DNA of 64,000 nt from Ectocarpus siliculosus (Eukaryota > Sar > Phaeophyceae > Ectocarpales > Ectocarpaceae), in contig FN649758.1 in the NCBI GenBank assembly GCA_000310025.1, positions 2,292,076 to 2,356,075 of the forward strand. Reading direction: 5' to 3'. Positions 21,891 through 33,742 of this stretch are shown piece after piece; position 1 is the first letter of the stretch, and the number at the start of each line of letters is the position of its first letter. The notes beneath the pieces were generated by a model. The model saw only the letters and a list, made by a program, of their open reading frames with translations, did not search any database and was not told the DNA's origin. The position numbers were made by a program, and so were the translations under genes.

Positions 21891-22948
21891 TGAGGCTGTC
21901 TGGCCAGCCGTCACTGACAATCAGGACAATAGTCCTGACGGGATATTTCGATTGATTCGAGTGTGCGTGGAGAGTGTTGTATCTCAAATTGAATAGCAAT
22001 AGGGTGTTGCCACACCTACGTCGTTCACTTGACCAGACGGTCGCCTTACCCTGATGCTGCTAAGCGGAGTCAGCTGCTTTGTGCATCGTGGAGCACGCGG
22101 TGGCTCCGCGTCACGAGTTGATTTCGCACACTTTGCTCCTGGTGGGTAGCGAGTCACATTCGTTGTTCCCCGCTCGTGAGATATCGTCGGGAGTTGGCGA
22201 CTTGTTGCTCTTCCCTGGCAGACGTGGCTAAGAAGATGGGTTCGTTGTGGCGAAGACGCCTCCCTCGACTCCAGTCGAATGGTTTGTCCGACAAAGATTT
22301 CCCACCAGTGTAGATTACTAAAAACCTTGCAATTGACGGAGTTCCCGACTTAACATGTATTCAAACATCTAGAGCAGCGACATGTACGTTGGCATGTCTG
22401 TTGCTGGCGCCGGGCTGTCGAAGACGGCAGCTGCGGCCCGAAATCTCCATATATCTTGGCTCATACAAGTCACCATCCACTGAGGTGAGCGCCGTCACAG
22501 ACCAGTCAATCCCACCACCCGCGGGTCGTCCAAGACAGCCATGTAGTGCTAAAGACTAGACCAGCAGTTCGGGGGATTGGGTCTGGTACGGCGCGTACAG
22601 CAGTGGATCGTAAACGGTATGGACCCGGATGTGCGGACTTATCGGACCGCAGCTGCAGCGATGGACAGCACGGCACCAGCGACAAGCCTGGGCGTGCCAA
22701 CGCAACGCCGCTGGTCCACCATGTTCCTCTCCGGGAATAGACGTCCGTGTTGAGACTGCGCAAACCGGGATTGTCGTTTTCGATTTCGTATTTTGGGTGC
22801 AGGCTAGAAAGTGAACATGGGGCTTGGCAAGAACCCATCGCGTGCCTTGTCTTTTGGTAATGGACAATGTTATGCGCAGTTGTAGTGGCCAATGCGCTAT
22901 TTAGTGCTTTTCGCAACGCAGCAAGACAAAAGTGTGGTTTGGTCCGTC
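21891..22948. other. Spacer between satellite blocks
   Basis: Not satellite sequence. A 136-codon minus-strand frame (22506-22916) shows no domain. Nothing nameable seen. Confidence 0.5.
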
Positions 22949-23870
22949 ACGTCACACCCGGCAAACAGAAAGTCAATGCGGGTAGGTAGGTTGGAGTGCT
23001 TTACGGTAAATTGGTGTTTGTTGGTCTGTCGGCCTTCCTGGTATCATCTTTTGCGTAACCCAAGAGTTTCCCTCTACGCGCAACCAACCGCAATAGATCG
23101 GCGAGATGGCTCGTGCGGCTGTAGAATACAACCCGGCGATCGGGTCATCGTTCACCGGTTTGTTCCTGACGCCGTGGGCATATGTCGGAGGGGGTGGCGC
23201 GACGTTGTTCCCGTCAGCCACGCTTCTCATGCGACGTGACCACGACGCCGGGAGATTATTTGTTGTTCCGGGATCTCTTGTCGATTGTCATTGGCCCGTG
23301 TTATTCGCGGCTGTGCCCTCTATATGATGTCGCTTTCCGCCACGGAGAAGAGCATTACGGCCGGCAAGAAGGTTAATGCGAAGACCAGCTCGTCCGTCAC
23401 GTCACGCCGAACAAACACAGCAAAAGTAGGACTACGTTTGAGTGAGAATTACTGTAGACAATGAGGTACCTGTTGGTCTGTCGGCCTTCCTGGTATCATC
23501 TTTTGCGTAACCCAAGAGCTTCCCTCTACGCGCAACCAACCGTAATAGATCGGCGAGATGGCTCGTGCGGCTGTAGAATACAACCCGGCGATCGGGTCAT
23601 CGTTCACTGGTTTGTTCCTGTCCTCGTGGGCATATGTCGGAGGGGGTGGCGCGACGTTGTTCCCGTCAGCCACGCTTCTCATGCGACGTGACCACGAAGT
23701 CGGGAGGTTATTTGTTGTTCCGGGATCTCTTGTCGATTGTCATTGGCCCGTGTTATTCGCGGCTGTGCCCTCTATATGATGTCGCTTTCCGCCACGGAGA
23801 AGAGCATTACGGCCGGCAAGAAGGTTAACGCAAAGGCCAGGTCGTCCGTCACGTCACTCCGGACAAACGA
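22949..23870 (+). repeat. 455-bp tandem satellite, block 2 (about 1.9 units)
   Basis: The landmark recurs at 23034 and 23486 (period 452). The block starts with the same flank as block 1 (GTCACGTCAC, then GTAGGT-GGTTGGAG, then GCTTTRC), and it ends abruptly at about 23870 in CGACTACTGTAGAGC. This suggests that block 2 arose by duplication of the start of block 1. Confidence 0.9.
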
Positions 23871-24732
23871 CTACTGTAGAGCGAAGAATTAAATAAATCA
23901 TGCTTCGTGTTCGTGGGTGTTAGCAGAGAGTAGATGGCGTTCACGATTGTACAAGTCGTGACCCCGCACGCCGCCCTCCCCTTCTCCCCTCTGCAATCTC
24001 TGTCGAATTGATCGTTTGCTGCAATTTGAACGGTCAGCCAAGGCGATCGCTTCTTCAAGTTCTTTGGCGAGGCGAATAGTCATCAGCCTCCTGGTTGGTA
24101 TTATTGTTTGGGTGGTTCCCGAGTGGAACAATGTGGCCCCTTTGGGAGGTGAGCGCTCGGTTGGTAAGATCTTGTCACTGGTTCGTGGTTTGATTTGTGT
24201 AGGACCCCCGGGAGGATAACCCCGATGCAGCACCTCTTGGTTGATTCTTGTTTGGTTTCTCGCAGAATGATTTCGTCGGCCATTGTCTGAATATCTGCTG
24301 ACGATTGCCGCACGCGCCTCGTTGCCCGACTGAATTACAAACAGTCTGGACCTGGCCAAGAGCCACGCGGCCGAGGCGATGAGCGGGATCGCCGATGACC
24401 CATCGAGCGAAATTGGCATCAAGCGCCCGAGAGGCGCAGAGAACGAGGGAGCCACGAGAAAGGTATAGGCCACTCCCTCGCGGCACTTATGTAGCACCGT
24501 TGCTCGTTTTATTCCTCGTTTGTCACGTCTTGATTCTTGAATCCTGTGCCCTTGCGGTACTCCTTTAAAGGCTACGCCCACGTTGGTGTCTGCGCCCGAC
24601 CGTTGCACACATGGTGAGGCACACGCTTGCCGTAGGCCCTCCTCTTTGCGGGAGATTCGCTCACATCGTTCGCGTGACATTCTAATCTCGGGACCTCTCT
24701 CTTGCGCGTGCCTCTCTGCTGTTCTGGGCCAG

Positions 24733-25325
24733 GCGAACGACGCGACCACCGGCAGCGGCGGCGGCGGGGGCGGCAGCGGTAGCGGGGGCGGGGGCGGGGA
24801 CGGGGACGGGGACGGGGGCGGGGGAAACACGGCAGCCGACAGGGTCGACGTCGAGGTGTCCCACATCCTGCTTTCAATGCGTCGCGGGAGTGCCCGTGAG
24901 GGATGCGGGGCCAGCCCTCCCACCGAACAGGACGACCTGTTGTCCACCTGGTCGATGTCAGCACCAGCGGTGTTTGCCTCGTTGGTGAGCGCCAAGCCAG
25001 AACGGGACACAACAGCGGAGCTCCTGGAGGTAAGCGGGTACACGTGTAGCGCACGGTCTGATCTGAGGTTTTCTGCTTGAAGTGAGGACACCTTCGATGC
25101 TTGGTGTTGTGGGCGTTGCTTTTTATTTTCGAGGTCTGCAAATCCGTCGAGGGGGGACGCATGTGTTTCGGCATTGAGCTGGACTCGTTGTGTGTACGTG
25201 TTGTTGCCGCTGCTATGACTGCGGCAGTAGTTGCTCACGTCCGCTCTTGTTAGATCGCTCACTTGCCCGCGACCACAGCGATGCCAGGGCTTTCGGAAAT
25301 TCCGGGACTATCAGTACTGCTTCGG
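24733..25325 (+). CDS. Tentative internal exons of an unrecognised gene
   Basis: Exon 24733-25029 follows a pyrimidine-rich acceptor ending GGGCCAG and ends at a strong donor (GAG then GTAAGC), phase 0 at both ends. It encodes ANDATTGSGGG, a Gly/Asp-rich linker, then DRVDVEVSHILLSMRRG and LVSAKPERDTTAELLE. A likely next exon is 25279-25325 (acceptor GACCACAG; RCQGFRKFRDYQYCFG; donor GTAGGA). The piggyBac-like element at 25362 would lie in the following intron. No domain recognised. The opposite strand carries a 454-codon frame over the same bases, so strand assignment rests on the splice sites. Confidence 0.4.
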
Positions 25326-25361
25326 GTAGGACCACACAAGATTCTCAACACCCTCCGTTAA

Positions 25362-26429
25362 CATTTGGGTCTCGCTTCACTTTTATTCATTTATTTTTTG
25401 GCCAAAAACAAAATGACGGGGAGAGAGTGCGGGAGCGAGAGACAGAAGTGCAGCAAAAAGAGACAAGTGTACTTCTGTAGACGCAACAGCTATCTCCACC
25501 CATAGGCCATGAGGGCAACCCGCGACAGGATGGCGGGCACAGACAGGGTCATAGAAGGGTTGATGCGTGGTCGCGGGGCGGCCGGTAGGGCAGGTTAGGC
25601 TTGTAGACATTGAAAAGATGAGTCGTCACTCTGCCTGAACTGCTCTATTTTCAGTGTATTGAAATGATCAGTGAAAATGATCAGTGAGAGGGATTGTAGA
25701 CCCACAGATGGTTTTTACTTCTGTACTTCTCTGTCCCCTTCCCAATGTGAGCCCTGCCGGCTCACTGCAGCTCCTGTGATTTTCCTACAATTCCCACAAG
25801 CACGCAAGTACAGCAGCACACACCTACCTTTGCATCAGTGGTTGTCTAGGTACGGGCGAGGTTATGTGGGGCTATGATGATGGTGTTGTATGTGCTACAA
25901 CTATGTTGGACTCGTCTCTGCTGCTGCTGCTGCTGTATAGTATGCATATAGCTGCTAACACGATGACTGCTGGATCTTGCGAGTGTACGATTTTCAAATT
26001 TGGAGAACATGCAGCATACACCACGATATCCTGGGCTGGTGGGGCTTGATTGCCCCCTTTTGCTGCCTCCGCTCTTTGCTTCAGTGGCTTCCTAGATTCA
26101 GGCGAGGTCATGTACGTGGAGCTATTGATGTGTGTCTCTGTGAAGGATATAGGGAGAGATTCGTTGTGGCGTTCGCGTTTAGCGTATTGTGCAGCTTTCG
26201 AATTTTGGTACCGTTCCAGGGACCTTGATTTTACCTGCGGTACTAATGTCTTTTCATTTGTCACCGGGTAGCGCGGTCGATGCTAGTCATCAAGACATAC
26301 CTACCTATGGACTCGTCAACGACAGGCGTGGAGGGATACAGGGCGGCAACTCCATGGCATGCCACCATACCAGCATTTCCAAATGATCAATCAAGGATCT
26401 GTGTCAGGACGCCTGTACACCTAAAAGGG
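25362..26429. mobile_element. Non-autonomous piggyBac-like element, copy 2
   Basis: TTAA at 25358-25361 and 26430-26433 flank 1,068 bp. Termini read CATTTGGGTCTCGC and CCCTTTTAGGTGTAC (complement), more worn than in copy 1. The interior aligns with 17700-18736 throughout, including CAAGTGTACTTCTG, GATGACTGCTGGATCTT and ACCTACCTATGGACT. No transposase frame. It is inserted between the tentative exons at 24.7-25.3 kb and later coding sequence. Confidence 0.65.
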
Positions 26430-26687
26430 TTAACCGACGATACAAATTTGCTTCATGGAAACATTGTGGTTGACGTTCCAACTAATGCAGTGTTGACGTC
26501 CGAGCTCTTGCGTTTCTTTTCTTGCCCAAATCAATGTGAGCAGAACTCATGGATAGGGACTACGGTGGTTTACTATCAATCAAAACAGGACGCGCCACCC
26601 ACCTATGATCCTCTTACTTTGCCCCAGGCCCGCGGCTTACTTCCTCTGTGGGGTGCTGTGGCCCAGTACTGTGGTAGCGACGAATAG
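26430..26687 (+). CDS. Open tail next to the piggyBac-like insertion, product unknown
   Basis: The frame after the right TTAA reads LTDDTNLLHGNIVVDVPTNA and ends AVAQYCGSDE with TAG at 26685-26687. Across the empty site the frame left of the element is also open, so the insertion may have landed in an exon; equally, the ORF may be chance. An alternative is a short exon 26491-26535 after the acceptor AATGCAG. No domain recognised. Confidence 0.25.
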   Translation, partial: LTDDTNLLHGNIVVDVPTNAVLTSELLRFFSCPNQCEQNSWIGTTVVYYQSKQDAPPTYDPLTLPQARGLLPLWGAVAQYCGSDE

Positions 26688-26909
26688 AGGTTCAGTCTAT
26701 GGACATGATTCTTAACTGTACACGTGTCCATATGGTCAAAGTCTTCCGTGGTGCATTGTTGTATCCAGAATTTCTTGATTCCCACGTGCTTGAAGTAATG
26801 GTGTGCCTCTAGCTCTCCCCGCCCACGCAAGGAACATGTTGATCGTGAATCAACCTTGTTCGTGCGATGTTGTTTGACCCTCGAATCGACCGATCCATGG
26901 TGGTCTCAG

Positions 26910-27428
26910 GTGCAACTGGACCTTGGCGATGTCGTGAGGACACGTTCATGTGCAGTAGTTCGTGTTTTCCACCCCTTCTCCCACCTCAACGGCTGATGAA
27001 TCCCTTGCTTCCTCGTGTTCTCCTTCGTTTCGATACCACACCCACCCTAGCTCATCGGCCAGTCGGGAGACACGGACGACCTCCTGGACGCCGTCTGTTT
27101 CGGCAGCTCTCGCCCCCCCCAGAATATCAGCTTTGAGGACTGGAACCTCATGGACGCACAGCGGGGAACGATGTCGGCATCTTCCGATGTTGTGCAGGGG
27201 GCCACGGACCCTGACCCCAAAGGAGCCTTGGACGAGGGTGGGGGAAACCCCTACGGCATCTCGGCGGAGATGCTCGAACTATGCTCGGGGAAGATCCTCG
27301 ATTGTGGCGCATCCGGTTCTTCGACTGCCTGCCCCGCCGCAGCCACCACCATCACCAGCGGCATCGTCATCACTGTAGCTTTTCCCGACGGGGACAAGAT
27401 ACTGCTCGACTGGAAATCCTTTTTCTAG
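26910..27428 (+). CDS. 3' exons of an unrecognised gene, duplicated copy 2
   Basis: Terminal exon 27051-27428 follows the acceptor CACCCTAG and encodes LIGQSGDTDDLLDAVCFG, then NISFEDWNLMDAQRG, the NPYGISAEMLELCSGK block and the LLDWKSFF end, stopping at TAG. A 24-base exon before it, 26910-26933 (acceptor GTCTCAG, VQLDLGDV, donor GTGAGG), is in phase. The unspliced context DPWWSQVQLDLGDV recalls the core of F5/8-type or fucolectin domains (WW-x-VDLG), but that is a weak hint. The gene may extend upstream to the exons at 24.7 kb. The 3' part from 27204 is repeated at the window start. Confidence 0.45.
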
Positions 27429-28877
27429 CGTGAACATCAAGTGATGTAGTGGGCCCCGCCCATGTCCTTTCGGTGCTGTAATCAGTGAGCGGTTGTAGAG
27501 TTCATGGGATGGCGTTAATCTGTTGTTGAGTTGGCGTGAAGTGTGCCTCGTGCGTGGGCGGTTGTGTTTGTCCACAGGAGAGCGGGCGATGAGCTACGAG
27601 GACTAACTGGCGCTCACCGAATTCGATGTAAGATGTTCATGTGAGCACAAACTTCGTCCACTCCGCTCGTTGTTTTATTTCTTGTGCCCGTGGTGGTGTG
27701 ATAGAAAATTTTGTTTCTGACGTCTCCTGTACATTGTGGATACGAATGTTGCTTTATTTCTCGAGTTTTTTTTTGTTTTAAAGAAGTACTTGCGCTATGT
27801 TCTCTGTTTAGAGTGGCGTTGCTTCGTATATCTCGTTGGCACAGCATACTCCTGATCTGATGTAATTTTGCAGCACAGTTAATTGCTCGACCTTTATTGA
27901 ACATAATTCTATCCGTATCGTTTACTTTGTATTTTATTAACAATTTATTTCGTTTTAATTCGGAGGATGGAAGGGATAGAAGGATAGGAGTGTCATCGTG
28001 TGCATGTGTCCGCATTATTGGTAAAGGCGCACGGTAAGATGGTCTGGCATCCTTATGAGCGAGCTTTCCTCCAGAATGTTTACCTTGGCACCCCCATGCT
28101 TGCTTGTCATGTGCCGTGAGTGCCGAGGTGTCGTACTTTGTACTCTTTGCGTGAAACGGGTCGGTTAGCCTGGAGAATTGCATCGCAGGGCAGGGCGGTG
28201 TCGTGTCGGAGGGTCGTCGCGAGAAAACTGATTAGTTTTGTTTGTGTGTGTGTTGCGGTGCATTTGCCAGCGTGATGCTCCTCGTGTATGTCCCATGCAG
28301 GGCGGACGATAATATAGGCAGCAGCAAGGTAGAAAATATCGATATCCTGACTTCCAGGGACTTGATGGGGCAAACAGTATCCACGTTTTGGCGACGAATT
28401 TCAGACCAGGAGCTGCCTCGGTAAGCCAATGAGAGCCCCTCTAAGACGTGGAACGACCCAAGCTACACAGGGACTTGGAAATGTGTTGACACTTGGCAGT
28501 TGGTTCTTGTTTTCGCGGGTTGGAGGGGTGGGATCGGCTGCAGAAACGACTTGAAAATGATTGATGCGTATTCCAAGTGATATATGTGTTGAGAGTCGGG
28601 AATCTGTGTGTTTCTGAAAGGTGATCTGTGTTATTTGTGAGTGCTGGAAACACACAAGTTTACACAATCCAGCGACGCTAGAGCTGCCGCAGTTTTCGAT
28701 GGTGTGGTGCAGTAGAAGCGCTACGGTCATGGCTTCCTCGTTGTTGGTACGTACATAGTACATAGTCGTCCAGGGCCTGCGCCCGCTTGACACGAACGAA
28801 AAGGTTTTGGCGAGAAAATCGTGGTTCTATTCACTGTCTCATCGGCAACATTGCGGAAATGGCATCTCGTTGGGGTA
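27204..28877. repeat. Segmental duplication, copy 2 (pairs with 1-1678)
   Basis: Same order and orientation as 1-1678. Similarity ends at about 28877, immediately before GTAAGTGACGACG, whereas copy 1 goes on with unrelated sequence. Upstream coding sequence at 27051-27203 lies outside the visible part of copy 1. Confidence 0.85.
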
Positions 28878-31687
28878 AGTGACGACGTGTTGGTGTCTTC
28901 TGAATGCGCCCAATTGAATTGTGGGAAATCTTCTGAGTTGTGCCAACCTGCGGGGTTTCACCCCATCTCCCTCTCGAAATCACGATTTTCTGGTTGGAAG
29001 CCTTGCCCTTCCGCTTGCCTGGGGTAGACTGGTATAGATTTCTCTCCTCTTGTTTGGTGCGAACATGTCGGGGATGGAGGAGGGCGGGGTCACGACCATA
29101 TAGGAGGGTTGTTGGCTCTGGGACAACGTGGATGAAAAGACACCAAACAGCACGGGATTAGGCGAATGCAGTCGACGACAACAACCCCTCCCTCTCTCTT
29201 TCGTAGCGGTATTCTTGATACCGTGCATCAGCAACGGCAGCGAATCGTATGACCAGGAGGATTTGGTTCATGTGGTGTTTGTAAGATACTGTTTCGAAGG
29301 CTGCCACTCGCCAGTGCCCCCTCTCTGTATATTTTGTTGGTAAAGAACGAACCCATGCCGCCAAAAGAGGAACACACATTAGATTGTGTAAAGTCTAGAC
29401 AGACATACTGTCACAATTTTAGCGATGATACGACCTGCGCGAGTGCACTGGACGATTGGCGGCATAGCAAAAACTCAACACACAGAAAGATCACAGCAGT
29501 GCAACGTAGAATTGCGGAGGAAGGAAGAAAATTTGTTCAGGCGCGGCAAACCACCGCCGAGAACTACACGAAGTAGTCTGCTTCGCACCAAGTTTTGACT
29601 GCATATCAAAACTTCGAAACAACTACATATCTAGCACGTTGCTCAAGCAAACCTCTTGAAAACCAGAACATACACAAGAAGATATTAAGCTAGACTTTGC
29701 TGTCGCTTCGGGGCATTCAACTCAAAAGGCAGTTGTTTAATAACAAAACACTGTTCGGGTGGGTCTCGTTCGCACCCAGACGCCATTGGTACTCTAACCG
29801 CCCTTCACAGCCCTGTCGTGTTCACACACTGCTGTAACTCCGCCATTTGCTTCGAAACTTTTCGTCCAGACCAAGGGCGTGATCTCGTGGCTCCTCTTCT
29901 CAGTGTCAAAGCGAGGTTATGGCCTATGTGCTCCGTTACCGGCCAGACTGGCTGTAGTAACAGCCGATCCTGATCAAAAACTTTTATTGAGAAAATATAT
30001 GTTGTGGGTCGGCAATTGCAAAATGATCGACATGTTTTCTTTCTTTGAACACAAAACGAACAAGCCGTGCCATGTTGATCGGGGGAAAAACTGCACGCCG
30101 CCGCACGCAGGCAAAGTGGGTGGAATGCCGGAGTGTACTTCAACGCTCAGACTCGACCCCGTCCAAGATTGCCCCGTCACCAATCAAAGTGGTGGCAGTT
30201 CAGCTTTGCATACTCGGACTTAGCGCCGATACGCGAAAGCTTTTCCAACTTGGAACATGTCAATGACACCTCTACTTTCCCTCTTGCGCGCTCTTCAAAT
30301 TGCTACGTAACCGGCAGTCGTCGTGCTTTTATCACCTTCTCGAGCTTCGAGTTTTTCAACCAGCAAAGATTACTGTCTCTTCTTCCCCTCGCTGCCTCGG
30401 CAAGGTTTTGCTTAGGCATGACCCAAAGCGAGGGGGGGGGTCTTTCTAGCGAGCAGGGCTAGACTCATCCTCAAGGGACCGATACCTTCTTGCTACGGCG
30501 CACCCGCCGCAAGGCGTGCGTAGTGGTGGAGTTGGGTCGGCACTGGTGCGTCAGGTACAAAGGTGCAGATGGGCGGGCCTCGAGGCCATCGGTGCAGGCA
30601 GCAATGCCCATCTCATCTTTGTGCGCGGAGGCAGACGCCATCAGAAAGGTGGACGGGCACTATGTACACGGCCCTATGCTTGCTAGAGGGAGCTGTACTG
30701 TCTCAGTAACCTGGTTTTGCCATCAAATGAGGAGGGGACAGGTGGTGACGAGCTGACTGGGCTGGTTGACCCTTCGGCGCGAGAATTTTCAGACCAAGAA
30801 CCCTAAGTGCAACAAGGGAGAAAGCGAGGAACCGACTGGGAAGGACAGCAACGAGAGCGTGTACGAAGCGGAGCGGGTCGAATTTGGTCGTGCTAGGACT
30901 GGCCACAGCGACACCGGAGAAGCGGCACCGGAGCAGTGGCACCGGAGCAGCAGCAGCGGAACTGGAGCATGCGGACGGCATCGAACCGTGTCGCACGGAC
31001 AAACATCTCTTGTGTTGTCAATTATTTTCCGTTTTTTTTTTCCTGAATATAGGTGTTAGGTGTGTGTAATGACGTCACTGGTTTTGTAGAGAGACGCGGC
31101 AGAGATGGCGCGGATAACCCGGGTGCCTTAATTGTGTACCTGCATCGTGGAAGACCCCTTCAATGTGGAACGATTCCTAGTCAGTGCCGATGTTTACACT
31201 GCTGCTGTGTCTAACACAGATGATCTGGATAGATTCGGGCGATTGTCAATTGCAATGATGGCTTTGGTTGGTTGTTCTTCTTCATTGTATGTCCACGGGA
31301 CCATTCTGACAGCACTTCAGACAGCAGCTGCATGCCCCGAGCTTGTTGTGCACCATACACCATGGTGTTATTTAGTACAGATAGCACTTCAGACAGCAGT
31401 ACGCTGTAGTCGACAAACATTCATTTTGGTGAAGTGCGGGACAAGGGGGGTGATGCCGCCTGCTGTAGTCGAATTGTAGTGTGTGGGCGTGTAGTTCAGT
31501 TGTGAGCACGCAAACGTGCTGCAGGGATTGATTGTAGGTGTACCTCCTCGGGCTTGTGTACCCTTTTCTTGCTAATAGTGTGCGCGTGTTCTTTAGATCT
31601 TCTGATGGCTTTAGCATTTTTGTGACCACGGGCCGAGTCTTTGCTAGATTTTGGGATTAGCAACTGACACGAGTTTAATGTGAAGAA

Positions 31688-31726
<39 letters not shown>

Positions 31727-32640
31727 CTGTTAGACCTGTATGTAGTAGATAAACGTCGAAAGGGGTATGGCAACTGAAGTGTCAGCCACTGTTGCCTGAC
31801 CGAGCATACGATGCAGCAACGGGGCAGTATCAGCTGGAGACTCTGTCTAACATGACATTACCGTCACACCTCCGGCACCGTGTTGAGCACTATATATATG
31901 TAGACTACCGGCGGCCGGCGACGACAGCGGTGAGGTTGATTGAGCCGTACAGCAAAAAGACGGCGCGATTGTTGCGTCCAGCACATACTCGCGTACCGAG
32001 CGAGAGGTATGACGAATGCCCAGGTGCAATACTCCAACAACTCTGATTCCAAGGTTTCACAAGCGTTTAGTGAATGGTACCTTTGTGCCTCGCTGTGCCA
32101 TCAGCCATCAGGTCCTTGAGCAGTCTCGCATCATGGGTCTGACAGTCCAGTGTTTCGAGAGCAAACGCCAATCTACATTATTTCGGTAGGCGGGGGGGGT
32201 CTCTAAGTGAACCGGCACCTTTGACCTTGCACCAAAAGGAAACGGACGACCACTGGCCTGCTATTTCTTCTCGCGTGCGCACGACGACTGCTGGCGAAAG
32301 CACTCTCAACACCAAATCGGCTCCAGGGCTGCTGTCCTAGCCGCTCGTTAGAGGTCATCGGGCGTGTATTTTGCCCCGAAGAGATACGTACAGCAGTAGC
32401 GCCTTTCGTGACGCAGTGCGTGCCGCTGTTTGAGTCTCATGGTGTGACAACACACTGCAGCAGCAACGAACTAGTGGGTAATGACCCACACAGGCACCGA
32501 ACCAAGCATCATCAAGTCTTGCAGCACGATAGAGTCCACAACCTAGGAAGGGAGAAGGAACCTTGAATCGCTCGCCACTGCAGGACCTCGCAGTCAATAG
32601 GTGTATTGCAATCGACCAAGGTCGTGAGTTTGACCACTTG
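28878..32640. other. No assembled gene
   Basis: Several short frames look partly codon-like (for example 29334-29576 plus, ending RIAEEGRKFVQARQTTAENYTK, and 30490-30756 plus) but lack domains and splice partners. A homopolymer T run at 31031-31039 and an (AAC)n tract are present. Confidence 0.4.
31689..31727. repeat. (AAC)n microsatellite
   Basis: About thirteen AAC units. Confidence 0.95.
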
Positions 32641-32648
32641 GCCCGGTC

Positions 32649-32864
32649 ATGACGAGCAGTGGGCAAGTCGGTGGTACCTCGACAGCGGCCGGAGACACAG
32701 CGCCATTTTGCCCAACCCAGAGCTTTGGCAGTACCGAAGGTGATCCTCCATCTACAATGCAAAACCTCAAAGGTGGGAAATGGACCGCATTGGGCGACCG
32801 TAGCACGGCAGCAGCTTCGTCTGAACTCCACGCCGGCCATGTCGACGCAGGTAGTGGCCGCTCG
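32649..32864 (+). CDS. Possible 5' exon
   Basis: ATG at 32649 opens MTSSGQVGGTSTAAGDTAPF. The frame meets a strong donor (CGCTCG then GTAAGG) at about 32865 and contains a second possible donor (GCAG then GTAGTG). It could be an upstream exon of the Tubby gene or a separate gene. The phase does not match the most obvious Tubby acceptor (33708), so the link is unproven. Confidence 0.25.
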
Positions 32865-33022
32865 GTAAGGTCCGACCGACGGCGAGGCGAGGGGAGAGGG
32901 AAAAATCCTGATTCAGAGAGCCGTGCACCACCCCCTCCTACTATCCCTCCGCCGCACCTTGCCCGAAGATCGGCGCAAAGAGAGGCTGAGCCGATCGGGA
33001 GGTATGATGCGCATATTTGAGT

Positions 33023-33044
33023 GCTGCTGCTGCTGCTGCTGCTG
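33023..33044. repeat. (CTG)7 microsatellite
   Basis: Seven CTG units, followed by a TACAGCAGTA word at 33068. Confidence 0.9.
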
Positions 33045-33742
33045 TACACGAATGATATGATGAGAACTACAGCAGTAGCCGTCCTACGGAAATGTCTGTA
33101 GGTCGGGTTGTGTGGAAGATTGTTGGCGACGCCTATGATCGACGATCCCATATAATAATAGCCTGGATTGATATATGTTATTCACTGATGAAATACGCAG
33201 CACCATTGAATAAGCTGCCGACGTTATGGTTCTACCTGGTATCTGTTTGTGGAGTAAATCAGAACCGCGTATTGTAGTAGATAAAATATTACCTCAGCAG
33301 TTTGCAAGAGCACCTCGGAACCGGCGCACCTGGATTTATTGAGGAGGCATAGCGATTGTGTAGGTACGTGTTATATCCCTTGTACAGCGCTTCGCTCTTC
33401 CAGTTCTCTTCGCCCGAGTAGTACAAGATGTTCGCCTATAACCATTGGTGACGGGGCAGTACCCAATCGCCCTCATCGATGCAATTGTACGATGGCATGG
33501 CGCGCCCACTCATAATCACTCACCAATGCGCACCAGCGCTAGTTTGTTCTCTATTAATAGCACGATCACGGGTTATACGCACAACATCATCGCACTTAGG
33601 ATATTCCACGGCTGTGGAGCTCTCATTCAGCGCCGTTGGTCTCGCGTTGACCTCTACGCCTGACCAAATTGTTGACAACCCATACCTTTTTACATGCCAA
33701 TTCAACAGGGAAAAGAGTTCCTCTGACGAAGACAGTGGGGAG

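Noticed and set aside
19982-23779. Six repeated 70-89-codon frames starting MARAAVEYNP, and 136-codon frames spanning satellite units
   Set aside because: The 455-bp period is not a multiple of three, one-base indels change the frame between units, and all three frames are comparably open, so this is satellite DNA.
19910-23870. CRISPR array
   Set aside because: Units are 455 bp, contiguous, without short spacers, in eukaryotic DNA.
23898-25262. 454-codon minus-strand frame with a Pro-rich tract
   Set aside because: It overlaps a plus-strand exon with good splice sites; the poly-Pro is the complement of a Gly-rich linker, and no domain is visible. The GC-rich composition explains the open length, though the last 60 codons (RLAKELEEAIALADR) keep some doubt alive.
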